DNA of 64,000 nt. Origin: Mucilaginibacter sp. (GTDB taxonomy: Bacteria > Bacteroidota > Bacteroidia > Sphingobacteriales > Sphingobacteriaceae). Shown here in pieces: positions 40,421 to 49,482 of the stretch. The notes under the pieces are model-generated. The model was not told the origin of the DNA and ran no database searches. It worked only from the letters and a program-made list of their open reading frames with translations. Numbering within the stretch: position 1 is the first letter of the stretch; every line of letters begins with the position of its first letter. The stretch spans positions 1 to 64,000 of the forward strand of contig NZ_JANYGH010000025.1 of the NCBI RefSeq assembly GCF_025362475.1, given 5' to 3'. A program made the position numbers and the translations under genes.

Positions 40421-40645
40421 ATGAAAACAAAAGCTAAGTTAATAGCATCTTTAAAGGTTTGGATAGTAATCTACCCCTCTATCACATTATTCCTTTATTT
40501 GTTTGGTAAGCCGTTATCGGTATTGCCATTGTATCAAAGAACACTGTTACTGACCATTCCATTAGTTCCATGGATAGTGTTTGCCGGCGTACCTTTGGTG
40601 GATTCTATTATCCGCCTGGTTTCATCTAAGGATAACGACAAGTAG
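40421..40645 (+). CDS. Small two-helix membrane protein (74 aa)
   Basis: A 74-aa protein with a basic N-terminus (MKTKAKLIASLK) and two hydrophobic helices (about 12-28 and 42-62), ending in a charged tail (SSKDNDK). I do not recognise a named family. Its promoter match at 40374 and position directly before the flavoprotein gene (gap 73 bp) support a real gene. Confidence 0.65.
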   Translation: MKTKAKLIASLKVWIVIYPSITLFLYLFGKPLSVLPLYQRTLLLTIPLVPWIVFAGVPLVDSIIRLVSSKDNDK

Positions 40646-40718
40646 TATGCGATGATCACCGGTGAGAATCGTCATCGCTTTTTTGCTTCAATTAATACAA
40701 TTTTAAAAATATCATAAA

Positions 40719-41627
40719 ATGACAAACCGAAAAAAATTTGACGTAATAATCGTTGGAGGAAGTTATTCAGGACTTGCAGCAGGTATGGCTTTGGGCAGGG
40801 CATTAAAGCAGGTTTTAATTATTGATAGCGCAAAACCTTGTAACCAGCAAACACCTCATTCGCATAACTTCCTTACCCAGGATGGAAAAACCCCCGCAGA
40901 AATTGCAACTCTTGGAAAACAGCAGGTACAAATGTATCACACCGTAACGTTTTTAAACGATTTGGCCATAAACAGCACTAAGACCGAAAATGGTTTTGAA
41001 ATTCAGACGGCATCGGGCGAAACATTTAGCGCACAGAAATTAATTTTTACTACAGGCATCAGGGACCTTTTGCCTGACATGGAGGGCATTGCAGCATGTT
41101 GGGGCATTTCGGTTCTTCATTGTCCTTTTTGTCATGGATACGAGGTGAGAAATGAAAAAACCGGCATCCTTGGCAATGGAGAAGATGGGTATGAATTATC
41201 CAGCCTTATTTCAAATTGGACAAATGATTTAACGCTTTTTACCGATGGTCCATCAACGTTGACCGCCGAACAAACCGGGAAACTTGAAAAACATCAGATC
41301 AAAATAGTAAACAAGGAAGTTGAACGATTAGAACACATCAACGGGTATCTTCAAAATATGATCTTCAACGACGGCACAAAATCTTCTGTGAAGGCTATAT
41401 ACACACGGAGCCCTTTTGAACAACATTGCCGGATACCGGAGTCTTTGGGGTGCGAATTAACTGAAGATGGCTACGTTAAGGTTGATTCTTTTCAAGAAAC
41501 TACAGTTAATGGAGTTTTTGCCTGTGGCGATAACACAACGCGCATTCGTACAGTGGCAAATGCGGTAGCCATGGGAACAACAGCCGGTATAACGGTGAGC
41601 AGAAAAATGATTTCGGAGGGTTTTTAA
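40719..41627 (+). CDS. Thioredoxin reductase-like NAD(P)/FAD oxidoreductase
   Basis: A 302-aa flavoprotein with the thioredoxin-reductase fold. It has the FAD motif VGGSYSGLAAG (about 11-21), LHCPFCHGYE with a Cys-x-x-Cys near residue 140, a GILGNGEDGYEL segment that replaces the usual NADPH GxGxxA, and VFACGDNTT near 268. The CPFC disulfide is in the TrxR position, but this shorter family also includes uncharacterised redox enzymes with no thioredoxin partner. The 3' side is a short SDR gene after 88 bp. The natural electron acceptor is unknown. Confidence 0.88.
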   Translation: MTNRKKFDVIIVGGSYSGLAAGMALGRALKQVLIIDSAKPCNQQTPHSHNFLTQDGKTPAEIATLGKQQVQMYHTVTFLNDLAINSTKTENGFEIQTASGETFSAQKLIFTTGIRDLLPDMEGIAACWGISVLHCPFCHGYEVRNEKTGILGNGEDGYELSSLISNWTNDLTLFTDGPSTLTAEQTGKLEKHQIKIVNKEVERLEHINGYLQNMIFNDGTKSSVKAIYTRSPFEQHCRIPESLGCELTEDGYVKVDSFQETTVNGVFACGDNTTRIRTVANAVAMGTTAGITVSRKMISEGF

Positions 41628-41715
41628 ATTAACAGTTATGAGTGAAACCTGGGGTAAAGCGTACTTCAGGGGTTTAAACATGCAAGCTTAACAAAGTAAA
41701 ATATTTATAAAAAGA

Positions 41716-42312
41716 ATGAAAATTATCATAGTAGGCGCAACAGGAACCATGGGGAAGCACCTGGCAAGTGTGTTGGAAAAAGATCATGAAATAATAAGAG
41801 TAGGCTCCAAAAGCGGAGATATTCAGGCAGATATTACCTCGCCCGAATCCATAGAAAATATGTTTAAGCAGGCTGGTCCGTTTGATGCGCTGATATGTAC
41901 AGCTGGGCCTACGTATGTTGGTCCCTGGAAAAACATGACGGATAAGGAATTCAGGAGAGGTATCGACGGCAAACTGATGGGGCAGGTTAATTTAGTACTC
42001 ATTGGGCAACACTACATCAATCCTAAAGGTTCATTTACATTAATCACCGGCGCTTTAACGCATGAGCCGGTTTTGAAATTCGCCAACGCATCGGCTGCCA
42101 ACGGCGCGGTTGAAGCATTTGTGCGCGCAGCAGCCATAGAGCTGGAAAATGGTGTTCGTATCAATGCTGTTAGTCCTACAGTGATTGAAGATTCTCCGCA
42201 ATATTTTGCTTTTTTCCATGGTGATATTCCCGTAACCATGAAACAACTGGAATATGGCTTTCGCAAAAGTGTGTTCGGTGCAAACACAGGACAAGTAATA
42301 AAGCCCTATTAA
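41716..42312 (+). CDS. Short-chain dehydrogenase (short form lacking Tyr-x-x-x-Lys)
   Basis: A 198-aa Rossmann protein of the SDR superfamily, with a GATGTMG cofactor loop (residues 7-13) and AGPTYVGPW and TLITGALTHEP strands. The segment where the catalytic Tyr-x-x-x-Lys should sit reads ANASAANGAVEAFVRA, with no Tyr or Lys. This is known in the short SDR subfamily that keeps the fold but may use another mechanism. A terminator follows at 42402-42435. Confidence 0.88.
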   Translation: MKIIIVGATGTMGKHLASVLEKDHEIIRVGSKSGDIQADITSPESIENMFKQAGPFDALICTAGPTYVGPWKNMTDKEFRRGIDGKLMGQVNLVLIGQHYINPKGSFTLITGALTHEPVLKFANASAANGAVEAFVRAAAIELENGVRINAVSPTVIEDSPQYFAFFHGDIPVTMKQLEYGFRKSVFGANTGQVIKPY

Positions 42313-42401
42313 TTTTTATTGGGGGAAAGCGGTAGCCGGGCCAATTTACGGGCATTAAAGTTATGGCAATAAAAATGCCCCCAAATAGTGTCTAATTTTT
42401 T

Positions 42402-42435
42402 GGGGCAGTGTAGATTTTTGATACTGCCCCTTTTT
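42402..42435 (+). terminator. Intrinsic terminator after the short SDR gene
   Basis: GGGGCAGT pairs perfectly with ACTGCCCC over a 13-nt loop and is followed by TTTTT. Confidence 0.85.
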
Positions 42436-42527
42436 GTTGATATACTTTCCCTCATCAAAGCAAATACTTAAATTAGCACTATGGAGCTTATGAGATATTC
42501 TAATATACAAACCTTCGCCACGCTCTA

Positions 42528-42686
42528 ATGGAAGCAGACAAAATATTTAACGGACTGTCGGCAGGCGGAGATGTTGAAGGCCCCATTGGCGACAGTCCCT
42601 GGGGTACATACGCCGGAATGTTTAGAGACAAATATGGTATTGAATTGATTGTGGAATTTGACCCAAATTATAACGGGCAAGTTTAA
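42528..42686 (+). pseudogene. C-terminal remnant of a PhnB-like VOC protein
   Basis: 52 codons matching the C-terminal end of PhnB/VOC proteins: EADKIFNGLSAGGDVEGPI and SPWGTYAGMFRDKYGIELI correspond to the family's last two strands (usually ADRIFxxLxxGGxVxMPL then FWGxxFGMxxDKFGxxW). The first 80 or so residues are missing. A short frame from 42481 that ends TAATG overlaps its start, but does not look like the missing part. It is probably a decayed gene. Confidence 0.6.
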
Positions 42687-43099
42687 CCGAATAAAAAGCG
42701 GTTCCTTACATGTTGCCGAGTCCAATGTCATCAGGTTAAGCAAACCATTTTGTTCATAAGGATTGAATTTAGGGTAATAACATACTTATAAATTAATAAG
42801 ATTTGATTACGGCTTTAAAGTCGATTTGAATTTTTAAAATCTCTAAAATGTAAAAAATGGTATTAGGTGTTCGATCGGAATCCGCCCCCTCTCCGCTGAG
42901 AACGTTAACAAAAGCATCAAAAAGTCTTTTAATTCCACATTAAAGGGCTTTTCTATTTTCCATTCCATAAAAAATCGCATAAAAACCAAGCCTTTTCTGT
43001 CACGGGCTTTTGGGCTCAAAAGAGGGTGGCAAATAATGTTGGCTAAAGGAGTTGTTGGCTTTTGATAAAAACAATATCTTCCTCCTTTTAAAAAAGCCA
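42687..43099. other. Gene-free spacer
   Basis: About 410 bp. An open frame on the minus strand (42843-43100) has no recognisable motif and overlaps the acyltransferase start. I see no promoter match or hairpin worth reporting. Confidence 0.5.
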
Positions 43100-44173
43100 A
43101 TGACTGTTGTTAAACCTCCTAGAAATTACGGCATAGACCTATTACGTGTTATTGCCTGTTACATGGTAATGCAGATACATACCGGTGAATTTTATTATAT
43201 AGGACCGACCGGCAATGTTTTAAATACGCCAGACGCGCATATTGTAGGTTGGTACAACTCGTTTTTTCGTATCTGCGTTCCTTTGTTTGTGTTGATCTCG
43301 GGATTTTTCCTTTTTCCGGTTGGTGATACACAAACATTTTTAAAAAAGAGGTTAAGCAGGGTAGTTGTACCTTTTGTTCTTTGGTGCATACTATATGCGT
43401 TCTATTATCACTTTACTGCAGGTGCTGATTTGAAAACAACAATGATCCATATCTTGCATATTCCGGTGAACTACGGCGTTGAGATTGGGCACCTGTGGTT
43501 TGTCTATATGTTGATCGGCATTTACTTATTCGCACCTATATTATCGCCGTGGATAGAAAAAGCCGATCGAAGGGGGATGGAACTTTATTTGGTAATATGG
43601 GCGATTGCCTTAAGCCTACCATTTATTCACTTAATATTTCCCGAAGTGTTAGGCGAATGTGCCTGGAACCGTACGCCATTGCTTTATTACTTTTCGGGCT
43701 TGCTTGGCTATGTGATTTTGGCCAGCTACATTAAAAAATTTCATATGGCGCCCAAACCATTGGACCTCCCTTTAGGAATAGTGCTGATTATCATCGGTTA
43801 CGCCATCACTGCATTGGTATTTGAGCAACGTTTAGGTACCGAGAAAATGGTTAGTACCCTCGAGCTTTCCTGGGGATTTGATACGATTAATGTAGCGATG
43901 ATGACGGCAGGAGCGATCCTTATTTTTAAAAATATTAGCTTTAAAAACACAAACTCTTTTTTTGTACGACTCATCGCCGGCATTTCTTCCATTAGTTATG
44001 GAATTTATTTGGCGCATATAATGGTGCTCAATATTTATTACCATTTACTCAACCAATATTTTGATACCGCGGCGGTCAAAATCCCGCTAATTGCCTTTTG
44101 TACATTTATTACTACTTGTGTGCTGGTTAAATTACTTTCACTCTTGCCGAAAAGTAAATGGCTTGTAGGATAA
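43100..44173 (+). CDS. Acyltransferase-3 family membrane protein
   Basis: A 357-aa integral membrane acyltransferase (AT3/OafA type) that O-acylates surface glycans or other small molecules. It begins with the family block GIDLLRVIACYMVMQIHTGE, holding a His in the position expected for catalysis, then FFRICVPLFVLISGFFLFP, then about nine hydrophobic helices including GHLWFVYMLIGIYLFAPIL. I choose ATG 43100; an upstream TTG at 43052 would add 16 unlike residues. No C-terminal SGNH domain is present. It stands alone, so the target is unknown. Confidence 0.9.
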   Translation: MTVVKPPRNYGIDLLRVIACYMVMQIHTGEFYYIGPTGNVLNTPDAHIVGWYNSFFRICVPLFVLISGFFLFPVGDTQTFLKKRLSRVVVPFVLWCILYAFYYHFTAGADLKTTMIHILHIPVNYGVEIGHLWFVYMLIGIYLFAPILSPWIEKADRRGMELYLVIWAIALSLPFIHLIFPEVLGECAWNRTPLLYYFSGLLGYVILASYIKKFHMAPKPLDLPLGIVLIIIGYAITALVFEQRLGTEKMVSTLELSWGFDTINVAMMTAGAILIFKNISFKNTNSFFVRLIAGISSISYGIYLAHIMVLNIYYHLLNQYFDTAAVKIPLIAFCTFITTCVLVKLLSLLPKSKWLVG

Positions 44174-44776
44174 TTAAGAAATACATGGATATTACCGAGG
44201 AAGACTGACACTATTATTACAAAAAGCAGAAATTTGATGTGGATGATTATTAGCCAAATAAAAATTGGATTATTTATGGCAGGGTCGGGTCGAAATCATC
44301 AAACTTTTACTAAGTCATCTTTTAAAATCTACCATTAGATAATAATTAACAATATTTATTTAATGGTAGATTAATAAATCATGCTTTTTTAAGTGTTCAA
44401 ATCCCGCGGATAAAGAATGATGTTTTCGAATCCGAACTTCTCATAACTTATATGTTTACTAAATTGAATTAAGCTTTCAACTTCGATACATACCAATTTC
44501 TTATTTCAACCTCCTCGCCATCATCAAAATGCATCAAGGTAAATTTAGTTAACACACCTTGCTTCGGCAGTATGGATTAATATTTTACTTTGAAACTGCC
44601 AGGTAAACTTCCTTTTGTGGTATTATTCAACTTTTATGTGGCACTTTTCGTTGTTAATGCTAAAATTATTTTTATTTACCGAACGTTCAGTACATTTGAT
44701 TGGTAATTCAAAAAGCAATATCAAATGGAGCTCATAATAACAGAATTCATTTATATTAAAAAAACAATTTTAAAAT
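44174..44776. other. Long spacer with a perfect inverted repeat and a TetR operator
   Basis: About 600 bp without a gene. AATCTACCATTA (44326-44337) and TAATGGTAGATT (44361-44372) form a perfect 12-bp inverted repeat with a 23-nt AT-rich loop. The TetR-type operator and promoter lie at 44677-44698. I see nothing else. Confidence 0.6.
44677..44698 (+). promoter_or_regulatory. TetR-type operator overlapping the tetR promoter
   Basis: TACCGAACGTTCAGTA (44677-44692) is a near-perfect palindrome, and TACATTTG (44691-44698) is an exact -7 match that overlaps its end. The arrangement predicts autorepression of the regulator at 44777. The operator core matches the perfect copy at 45421-45438. Confidence 0.75.
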
Positions 44777-45337
44777 ATGCGTACTCAAAAAGTTGATCCT
44801 GAAAATGTAGATCTGAAGCTGTTTGAAACCTTTAGTAAGTTGGGTTATGATGGAGCATCGATGCAACTGCTGGCAAAGGCAACAGGATTAAAGAAAGCCA
44901 GCTTATACCACCGTTTCCCCGATGGAAAAAAGGAAATGGCGCAACATGCCCTGAGCATTGTTGAGGAATGGATTCAGCAAAATATTGTTTCGGTATCGGC
45001 AAATAAAAATATAAAACCAGAAGCCCGGCTCAAAAAGGTTATCGCTTCTATTGATGAATTGTATAATGGAGGAGCAAACAATTGCCTGCTCAGGACATTA
45101 ACTGTTGGTACAGACGCTGATGCATTTAAAGAAAATGTGAACAGTTGCTTTAATCTGCTGGCAGATGGTTTTGCAGATATTGCCATTGACCTTGGTTTAT
45201 CGCCAGAAGCCGCGGAGCAACAGGCAAGATTTATTAATCTCCTGATCCAGGGTTCACTTGTACTGGCCGGCGCCACCAGCGATAAAAACTATTTTAAAAA
45301 CAGCCTGGCCAAAATACCTGCATTATTAGCGGCATAA
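44777..45337 (+). CDS. TetR/AcrR-family regulator
   Basis: A 186-aa regulator. The N-terminal HTH shows FSKLGYDGASMQLLAKATGLKKASLYHRFPDGK (about 17-50), and a helical ligand-binding half follows, with Cys residues in NNCLLRTLTV and NSCFNLLADGFADIA. Matching palindromic operators lie upstream of its own gene and upstream of the alpha/beta hydrolase gene 141 bp downstream. It very probably represses both and responds to the hydrolase substrate or a related compound. Confidence 0.93.
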   Translation: MRTQKVDPENVDLKLFETFSKLGYDGASMQLLAKATGLKKASLYHRFPDGKKEMAQHALSIVEEWIQQNIVSVSANKNIKPEARLKKVIASIDELYNGGANNCLLRTLTVGTDADAFKENVNSCFNLLADGFADIAIDLGLSPEAAEQQARFINLLIQGSLVLAGATSDKNYFKNSLAKIPALLAA

Positions 45338-45420
45338 TTTAATCTAATACAAACAATCGTAGTACTAATCATGAAATGAGTGGTACTAATCACAGAAAAG
45401 GATTTTTGCATTTTTATTAT

Positions 45421-45438
45421 TTACCGAACGTTCGGTAA
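45421..45438. promoter_or_regulatory. Perfect palindromic TetR operator before the hydrolase gene
   Basis: TTACCGAACGTTCGGTAA, a perfect 18-bp palindrome 40 bp upstream of the hydrolase ATG. Two direct copies of GTACTAATCA (45362-45371 and 45383-45392, 21 bp apart) lie just upstream and may bind a second factor. Confidence 0.85.
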
Positions 45439-45478
45439 ATAAAGTATCAATAACTGAATAACTTAAAATTTAAATAAC

Positions 45479-46357
45479 ATGAAAAATCAAACCCAACACC
45501 ACTTCATTAAGATCAATGGAGTGAACATTTTTTACCGTGAAGCAGGGCCTAAAGATGCACCTGTATTAGTATTACTGCATGGCTACCCAAGTTCATCGCA
45601 TATGTACAGAAACCTTATTAATGACCTATCGGACAAATACCATTTAATTGCCCCCGACTATCCTGGTTATGGCAGAAGCGAACAGCCGCCCATCGCTGAG
45701 TTTGCTTATACCTTTGAAAACTACTCTGTAATAGTACAAGGACTATTAGATCAGCTTAATATTAAAAAATACAGTTTATACCTGATGGATTACGGCGCAC
45801 CTGTTGGATGGCGTATTGCATCAAACCACCCCGAAAGAATAGATACCCTGATTGTTCAAAATGGTTGTGCTTATGACGAAGGCCTGGAAGCTTTCTGGGA
45901 TCCGATTAAAGCTTATTGGAAAGACAGGAACAACAAAGAAGCCGAAACCACATTAAGAGGATTTCATGATGCCAACGGATTGAAATGGCAGTATACCCAT
46001 GGCGTACCCGACCAAAGTGTAATTAGCCCCGATAATTGGGAAATTGACCTGCGCCACCTGGAAAGACCAGAAAACGACCAAATACAATTGGATATGTTTT
46101 ACGATTACCGCACCAATGTTGATTTGTATCCTAAATGGCAGGAATACTTCCGTACCTATAACCCAGAGATGCTGATTGTGTATGGTAAAAACGATTATAT
46201 ATTCCCGGTTGCCGGCGCTGAAGCTTATAAGAAAGACATCAAAAACCTCGAATATCATCTATACGATGCTGGCCACTTTGCTTTGGAAAGTAACGGTAAC
46301 GAAATAGCCGCCGCAATAAGGCAGTTCCTTGATAAAAAAACAGGAACTCAAAAATAA
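45479..46357 (+). CDS. Alpha/beta hydrolase (haloalkane dehalogenase/epoxide hydrolase type)
   Basis: A 292-aa alpha/beta hydrolase. The oxyanion loop is HGYPSSSHMYRN near residue 35. The nucleophile elbow reads LYLMDYGAPVGW near residue 108, with Asp in place of Ser; Asp nucleophiles are typical of haloalkane dehalogenases and epoxide hydrolases. The acid is probably in IVYGKNDYIFPV near 238, and the base His in YDAGHFALESNG near 270. It is controlled by the TetR regulator next door through the 45421-45438 operator. The compound it acts on is unknown. Confidence 0.9.
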   Translation: MKNQTQHHFIKINGVNIFYREAGPKDAPVLVLLHGYPSSSHMYRNLINDLSDKYHLIAPDYPGYGRSEQPPIAEFAYTFENYSVIVQGLLDQLNIKKYSLYLMDYGAPVGWRIASNHPERIDTLIVQNGCAYDEGLEAFWDPIKAYWKDRNNKEAETTLRGFHDANGLKWQYTHGVPDQSVISPDNWEIDLRHLERPENDQIQLDMFYDYRTNVDLYPKWQEYFRTYNPEMLIVYGKNDYIFPVAGAEAYKKDIKNLEYHLYDAGHFALESNGNEIAAAIRQFLDKKTGTQK

Positions 46358-46367
46358 TATCACCATA

Positions 46368-46417
46368 AAAACATACCATTGATCAGTAAACATCGATGGT
46401 ATGTTTTATCATTTTTA
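46368..46417 (+). terminator. Terminator after the hydrolase gene
   Basis: AAAACATACCAT pairs perfectly with ATGGTATGTTTT, with an extra GAT/ATC pair inside the loop, and is followed by ATCATTTTT. Confidence 0.75.
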
Positions 46418-46464
46418 GTACCTTTAATAACACCCCTTAAGATCAAATATCTTCAATACACGTT

Positions 46465-46893
46465 ATGGATGCAAACCCTCATAAAATATATATGGATCGT
46501 TGCTTTGAACTGGCTGCAATAGCGGCATCGCAGGGAGAAAGCGCGGTGGGCAGTGTTGTTGTACTTAACGGTGAAATTATAGGAGAAGGTTACGAAAAAA
46601 GTCGTCAGCTTCAAGATGTTACCCGCCATGCCGAAGTAGTAGCCATATTGGATGCTGTACAAAAGCGGGGAACCTGTAAGGAGGCTGTATTGTATTCAAA
46701 TATAGAACCCTGTATACTTTGTTCTTATGTTATCAGGCATCATAAAATTGCCTCGGTAGTGTTTGGAAAATACTGCGGAGAATTGGGAGGAACCGTTGAA
46801 AAATTCAATATTCTGACAACTAATGTAATCAAGAGTTGGAAAGCTGCGCCTGCCGTTCATGTTTACGACGATACTTCTACTAAAAATAACTAA
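46465..46893 (+). CDS. Nucleoside/cytidine deaminase-like zinc hydrolase
   Basis: A 142-aa CMP/dCMP deaminase-fold protein. The zinc site is complete: RHAEVVAIL (His and catalytic Glu, near residue 54) and EPCILCSYVIR (the Pro-Cys-x-x-Cys, near residue 80). The length and the EGYEKSRQ segment fit guanine deaminase or tRNA/nucleoside deaminase relatives (TadA-like). The exact base cannot be chosen from sequence. It is a single gene upstream of the FkbH operon on the same strand, 200 bp away. Confidence 0.88.
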   Translation: MDANPHKIYMDRCFELAAIAASQGESAVGSVVVLNGEIIGEGYEKSRQLQDVTRHAEVVAILDAVQKRGTCKEAVLYSNIEPCILCSYVIRHHKIASVVFGKYCGELGGTVEKFNILTTNVIKSWKAAPAVHVYDDTSTKNN

Positions 46894-47093
46894 ACTGCGG
46901 CAACCAAGGGCGCATTTGCAGGGTTTGTAATTTATGATATCATCAATCGTCATTTGTGCTTCCAATGACCACCCTTCTGAAAGCAGCCGATTTTTTAATA
47001 AGTCAATAGTTAATATATTCACTTTCTACAATCAGGTAAAGTATCTAATTTTATAGCGAAGCAAAACATTGCCTGCCTTCATCATTATTAAAA

Positions 47094-48824
47094 ATGCCCA
47101 TGAAGATCTTTTCGGAATTGAAAAAAAACTTAAAGAATGATTTTTCGCCTTTAAGATCTGTTAAAATCGCACTCCTCGGCGATACCTCCACACAATTATT
47201 CACCCAGGCGCTCAGGGGCACAGGCTTTGATATGGATTTTGACTTTCTGATATGGGAAGCCGATTTTAACCAGGTAGAACTACAGGTATTCGACCCTAAA
47301 TCCGCACTATATGCTTTTGCTCCCGAAGTGGTTGTCATATTCCATTCTTCGCATCAATTATTAGCCAAATACAATAAACTAAACCCAGCGGAATACGATA
47401 GCCTGGCCCAAAACAGGTTAACATTGATCGGCGATCTCCATAATGCTTTAAATAACAGTCTGAACGCAAAGATCATTTACTATAACTACACCGAAATAAA
47501 TGATGCGGTATTTGGTAATGGTGCCAGCAAAATAGCGTCGTCATTCCTGTTTCAATTGCGGAAACTCAATTATGAATTGATGCACTATGCCATGGGGCAA
47601 GATAATTTTTACATCTGTGATATTTCATCCATACAAAATCAGTTAGGCAAGGCAACCTTTTTCCAGCCACCACTGTATATAAATGCGGAGATGGTGCTAA
47701 GTATAGATGTATTACCCTGGGTGGCCGCCCAAACAGCCGATCTGATTGGGTCTATGTATGGCCGGTTAAAAAAATGCCTGATCCTTGACCTGGATAATAC
47801 CTTGTGGGGCGGTGTAATTGGCGATGACGGAATAGGAAACATCCAACTTGGAAACCTGGGCATAGGCAAAGCATTTACAGCGTTTCAGCACTGGATAAAA
47901 AAGTTAAAAAACCGGGGCGTAATCCTGGCTATCTGCAGTAAAAACACCGAAGCCATCGCCATGGAATCTTTTGAAAAGCATCCGGATATGGTGTTGAGCC
48001 GTGATGATATAGCGATTTTTAAAATTAACTGGGATAACAAAACCGATAATATCAGGCAAATTCAGGCCGAATTAAATATAGGCTTTGACGCTATGGTGTT
48101 TTTGGATGATAATCCTTTTGAAAGAGCTATGGTACGTGAGTGTATACCAAACATTACCGTTCCCGAACTGCCAGAAGATCCGGCAAATTACCTGGAATAC
48201 CTGTATACCCTGAACCTGTTTGAAACCATATCACTTACCAACGAAGATACTGAACGTACAAAGCAGTATCAAAGCGCAGCCAAACGGAATACGGATCAGC
48301 AGCAATATGCTGATGAAGACGCCTTTTTGCAAAGCCTGAACATGGTATCTGTGATAGAACCTTTCAACAGCTTTAATATACCAAGAGTGGCTCAGCTTTC
48401 GCAACGGTCCAACCAGTTCAATTTACGTACGGTGAGGTATACCGAAACCGATATTAAAGCCATTGCAGATTCCATTGATTCCTTTAGCTTTTCGTTTACG
48501 TTAGCCGATAAATTTGGCGATAACGGGCTCATCTGCGCAATCATTTTAAAGAAAGAATCTATAGATACTTTATTCATCGATAACTGGTTTATGAGTTGCC
48601 GGGTGTTAAAAAGGGGCATGGAGCACTTTACCTTAAACACTATTGCAGCTTTTACCAAAGCAAAGGGTTTTAGGTATTTAAAAGGGCAATACCTGCAAAC
48701 CCCCAAAAACGAAATTGTAAAACATCACTACCGGGATTTGGGCTTTGAGCAACATGACGGGCATTGGATACTGGATACCCAAACCTGCATCCCGAAGAAA
48801 AACTACGTGAAAGCCTCCTCATAA
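47094..48824 (+). CDS. FkbH-like HAD-IIIC family protein
   Basis: A 576-aa three-part protein. An N-terminal alpha/beta region (about 1-220, KIALLGDTSTQL) precedes the HAD-IIIC catalytic core, with LILDLDNTLWGGVIGDDG near residue 230, AICSKNTEAI and VFLDDNPFERA. The C-terminal part (about 430-570) is GNAT-like. FkbH enzymes take 1,3-bisphosphoglycerate, remove phosphate and load the glyceryl group onto an acyl carrier protein. The ACP gene begins 21 bp downstream, which fits exactly. It leads a five-gene operon with VOC, MBOAT and SGNH-like genes. Transfer of a glyceryl or derived acyl group to a surface polymer is an inference. Confidence 0.92.
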   Translation: MPMKIFSELKKNLKNDFSPLRSVKIALLGDTSTQLFTQALRGTGFDMDFDFLIWEADFNQVELQVFDPKSALYAFAPEVVVIFHSSHQLLAKYNKLNPAEYDSLAQNRLTLIGDLHNALNNSLNAKIIYYNYTEINDAVFGNGASKIASSFLFQLRKLNYELMHYAMGQDNFYICDISSIQNQLGKATFFQPPLYINAEMVLSIDVLPWVAAQTADLIGSMYGRLKKCLILDLDNTLWGGVIGDDGIGNIQLGNLGIGKAFTAFQHWIKKLKNRGVILAICSKNTEAIAMESFEKHPDMVLSRDDIAIFKINWDNKTDNIRQIQAELNIGFDAMVFLDDNPFERAMVRECIPNITVPELPEDPANYLEYLYTLNLFETISLTNEDTERTKQYQSAAKRNTDQQQYADEDAFLQSLNMVSVIEPFNSFNIPRVAQLSQRSNQFNLRTVRYTETDIKAIADSIDSFSFSFTLADKFGDNGLICAIILKKESIDTLFIDNWFMSCRVLKRGMEHFTLNTIAAFTKAKGFRYLKGQYLQTPKNEIVKHHYRDLGFEQHDGHWILDTQTCIPKKNYVKASS

Positions 48825-48845
48825 ACATAAAACAACCACATACAC

Positions 48846-49088
48846 ATGGATAAAGGCGAAATATTAAAAACCGTAAACGATGTTTTTATTGATGTACTGG
48901 ATGACGAAAACATTATGCTAACTTATGAAACAACCGCAAACGATGTGGAAGAGTGGGATTCTTTAAACCATATCCAGCTGGTAGTGGCCATTGAAAAACA
49001 ATTCGGGATCAGGTTTACCTCATGGGAAATTCAAAGCTGGAACAAAGTTGGCGAACTGATCAACACCATAAGCAATAAGATCAATTAG
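48846..49088 (+). CDS. Acyl carrier protein
   Basis: An 80-aa carrier protein. The 4'-phosphopantetheine attachment site is Ser39 in EEWDSLNHIQLVVAIEKQFG, a standard carrier helix-2 motif. It has the short acidic four-helix size. It is encoded between the FkbH-like loader and the VOC protein (gaps 21 and 6 bp) and is therefore probably a dedicated carrier for the acyl group handled by this operon, separate from fatty-acid ACP. Confidence 0.93.
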   Translation: MDKGEILKTVNDVFIDVLDDENIMLTYETTANDVEEWDSLNHIQLVVAIEKQFGIRFTSWEIQSWNKVGELINTISNKIN

Positions 49089-49094
49089 CAACAT

Positions 49095-49475
49095 ATGAAA
49101 CTTCATCACATAGGGGTAGCCTGCAAAAATATAGCGACGGAGATAAACAGTATCACTAAACTCCATACTGTTACAGCCATAAGCGCCACTGTTTTTGACC
49201 CGGAACAAGATGCCGAGCTGGCTTTACTTACCCTAAGCGATGGAACCCAAATTGAACTGATTGCGGGCAAACAGGTAGAAATAATTGTGAAAAAAAACAT
49301 CAGCTATTATCATTTGTGCTTCGAAGTTGATGATATCTATGCTGAGATTGAGCGGCTGAGCTGCGAGGGGGCGCTATTAGTTTCTCCTCCAAAACCGGCA
49401 ATATTGTTCAACAACCGGGCAGTTGTCTTTTTGCAGGTTTCCTATGGATTAATTGAATTATTAAGCTCAAAATAA
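49095..49475 (+). CDS. VOC-superfamily protein (methylmalonyl-CoA epimerase-like)
   Basis: A 126-aa glyoxalase-fold protein. Four possible metal ligands sit at the usual strand positions: His in KLHHIGVAC (residue 4 or 5), Glu in TQIELIAG (about 56), His in SYYHLCFEV (about 75) and Glu in YGLIELLS (about 122). This resembles methylmalonyl-CoA epimerase. Within the operon it could isomerise or epimerise the ACP-bound or free acyl group. It starts 6 bp after the ACP stop. The reaction is inferred. Confidence 0.82.
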   Translation: MKLHHIGVACKNIATEINSITKLHTVTAISATVFDPEQDAELALLTLSDGTQIELIAGKQVEIIVKKNISYYHLCFEVDDIYAEIERLSCEGALLVSPPKPAILFNNRAVVFLQVSYGLIELLSSK

Positions 49476-49482
49476 TATCGGG

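Noticed and set aside
42843-43100. 85-codon frame on the minus strand before the acyltransferase gene
   Set aside because: No recognisable motif, it overlaps the start of a clear gene, and no promoter or ribosome site is visible.
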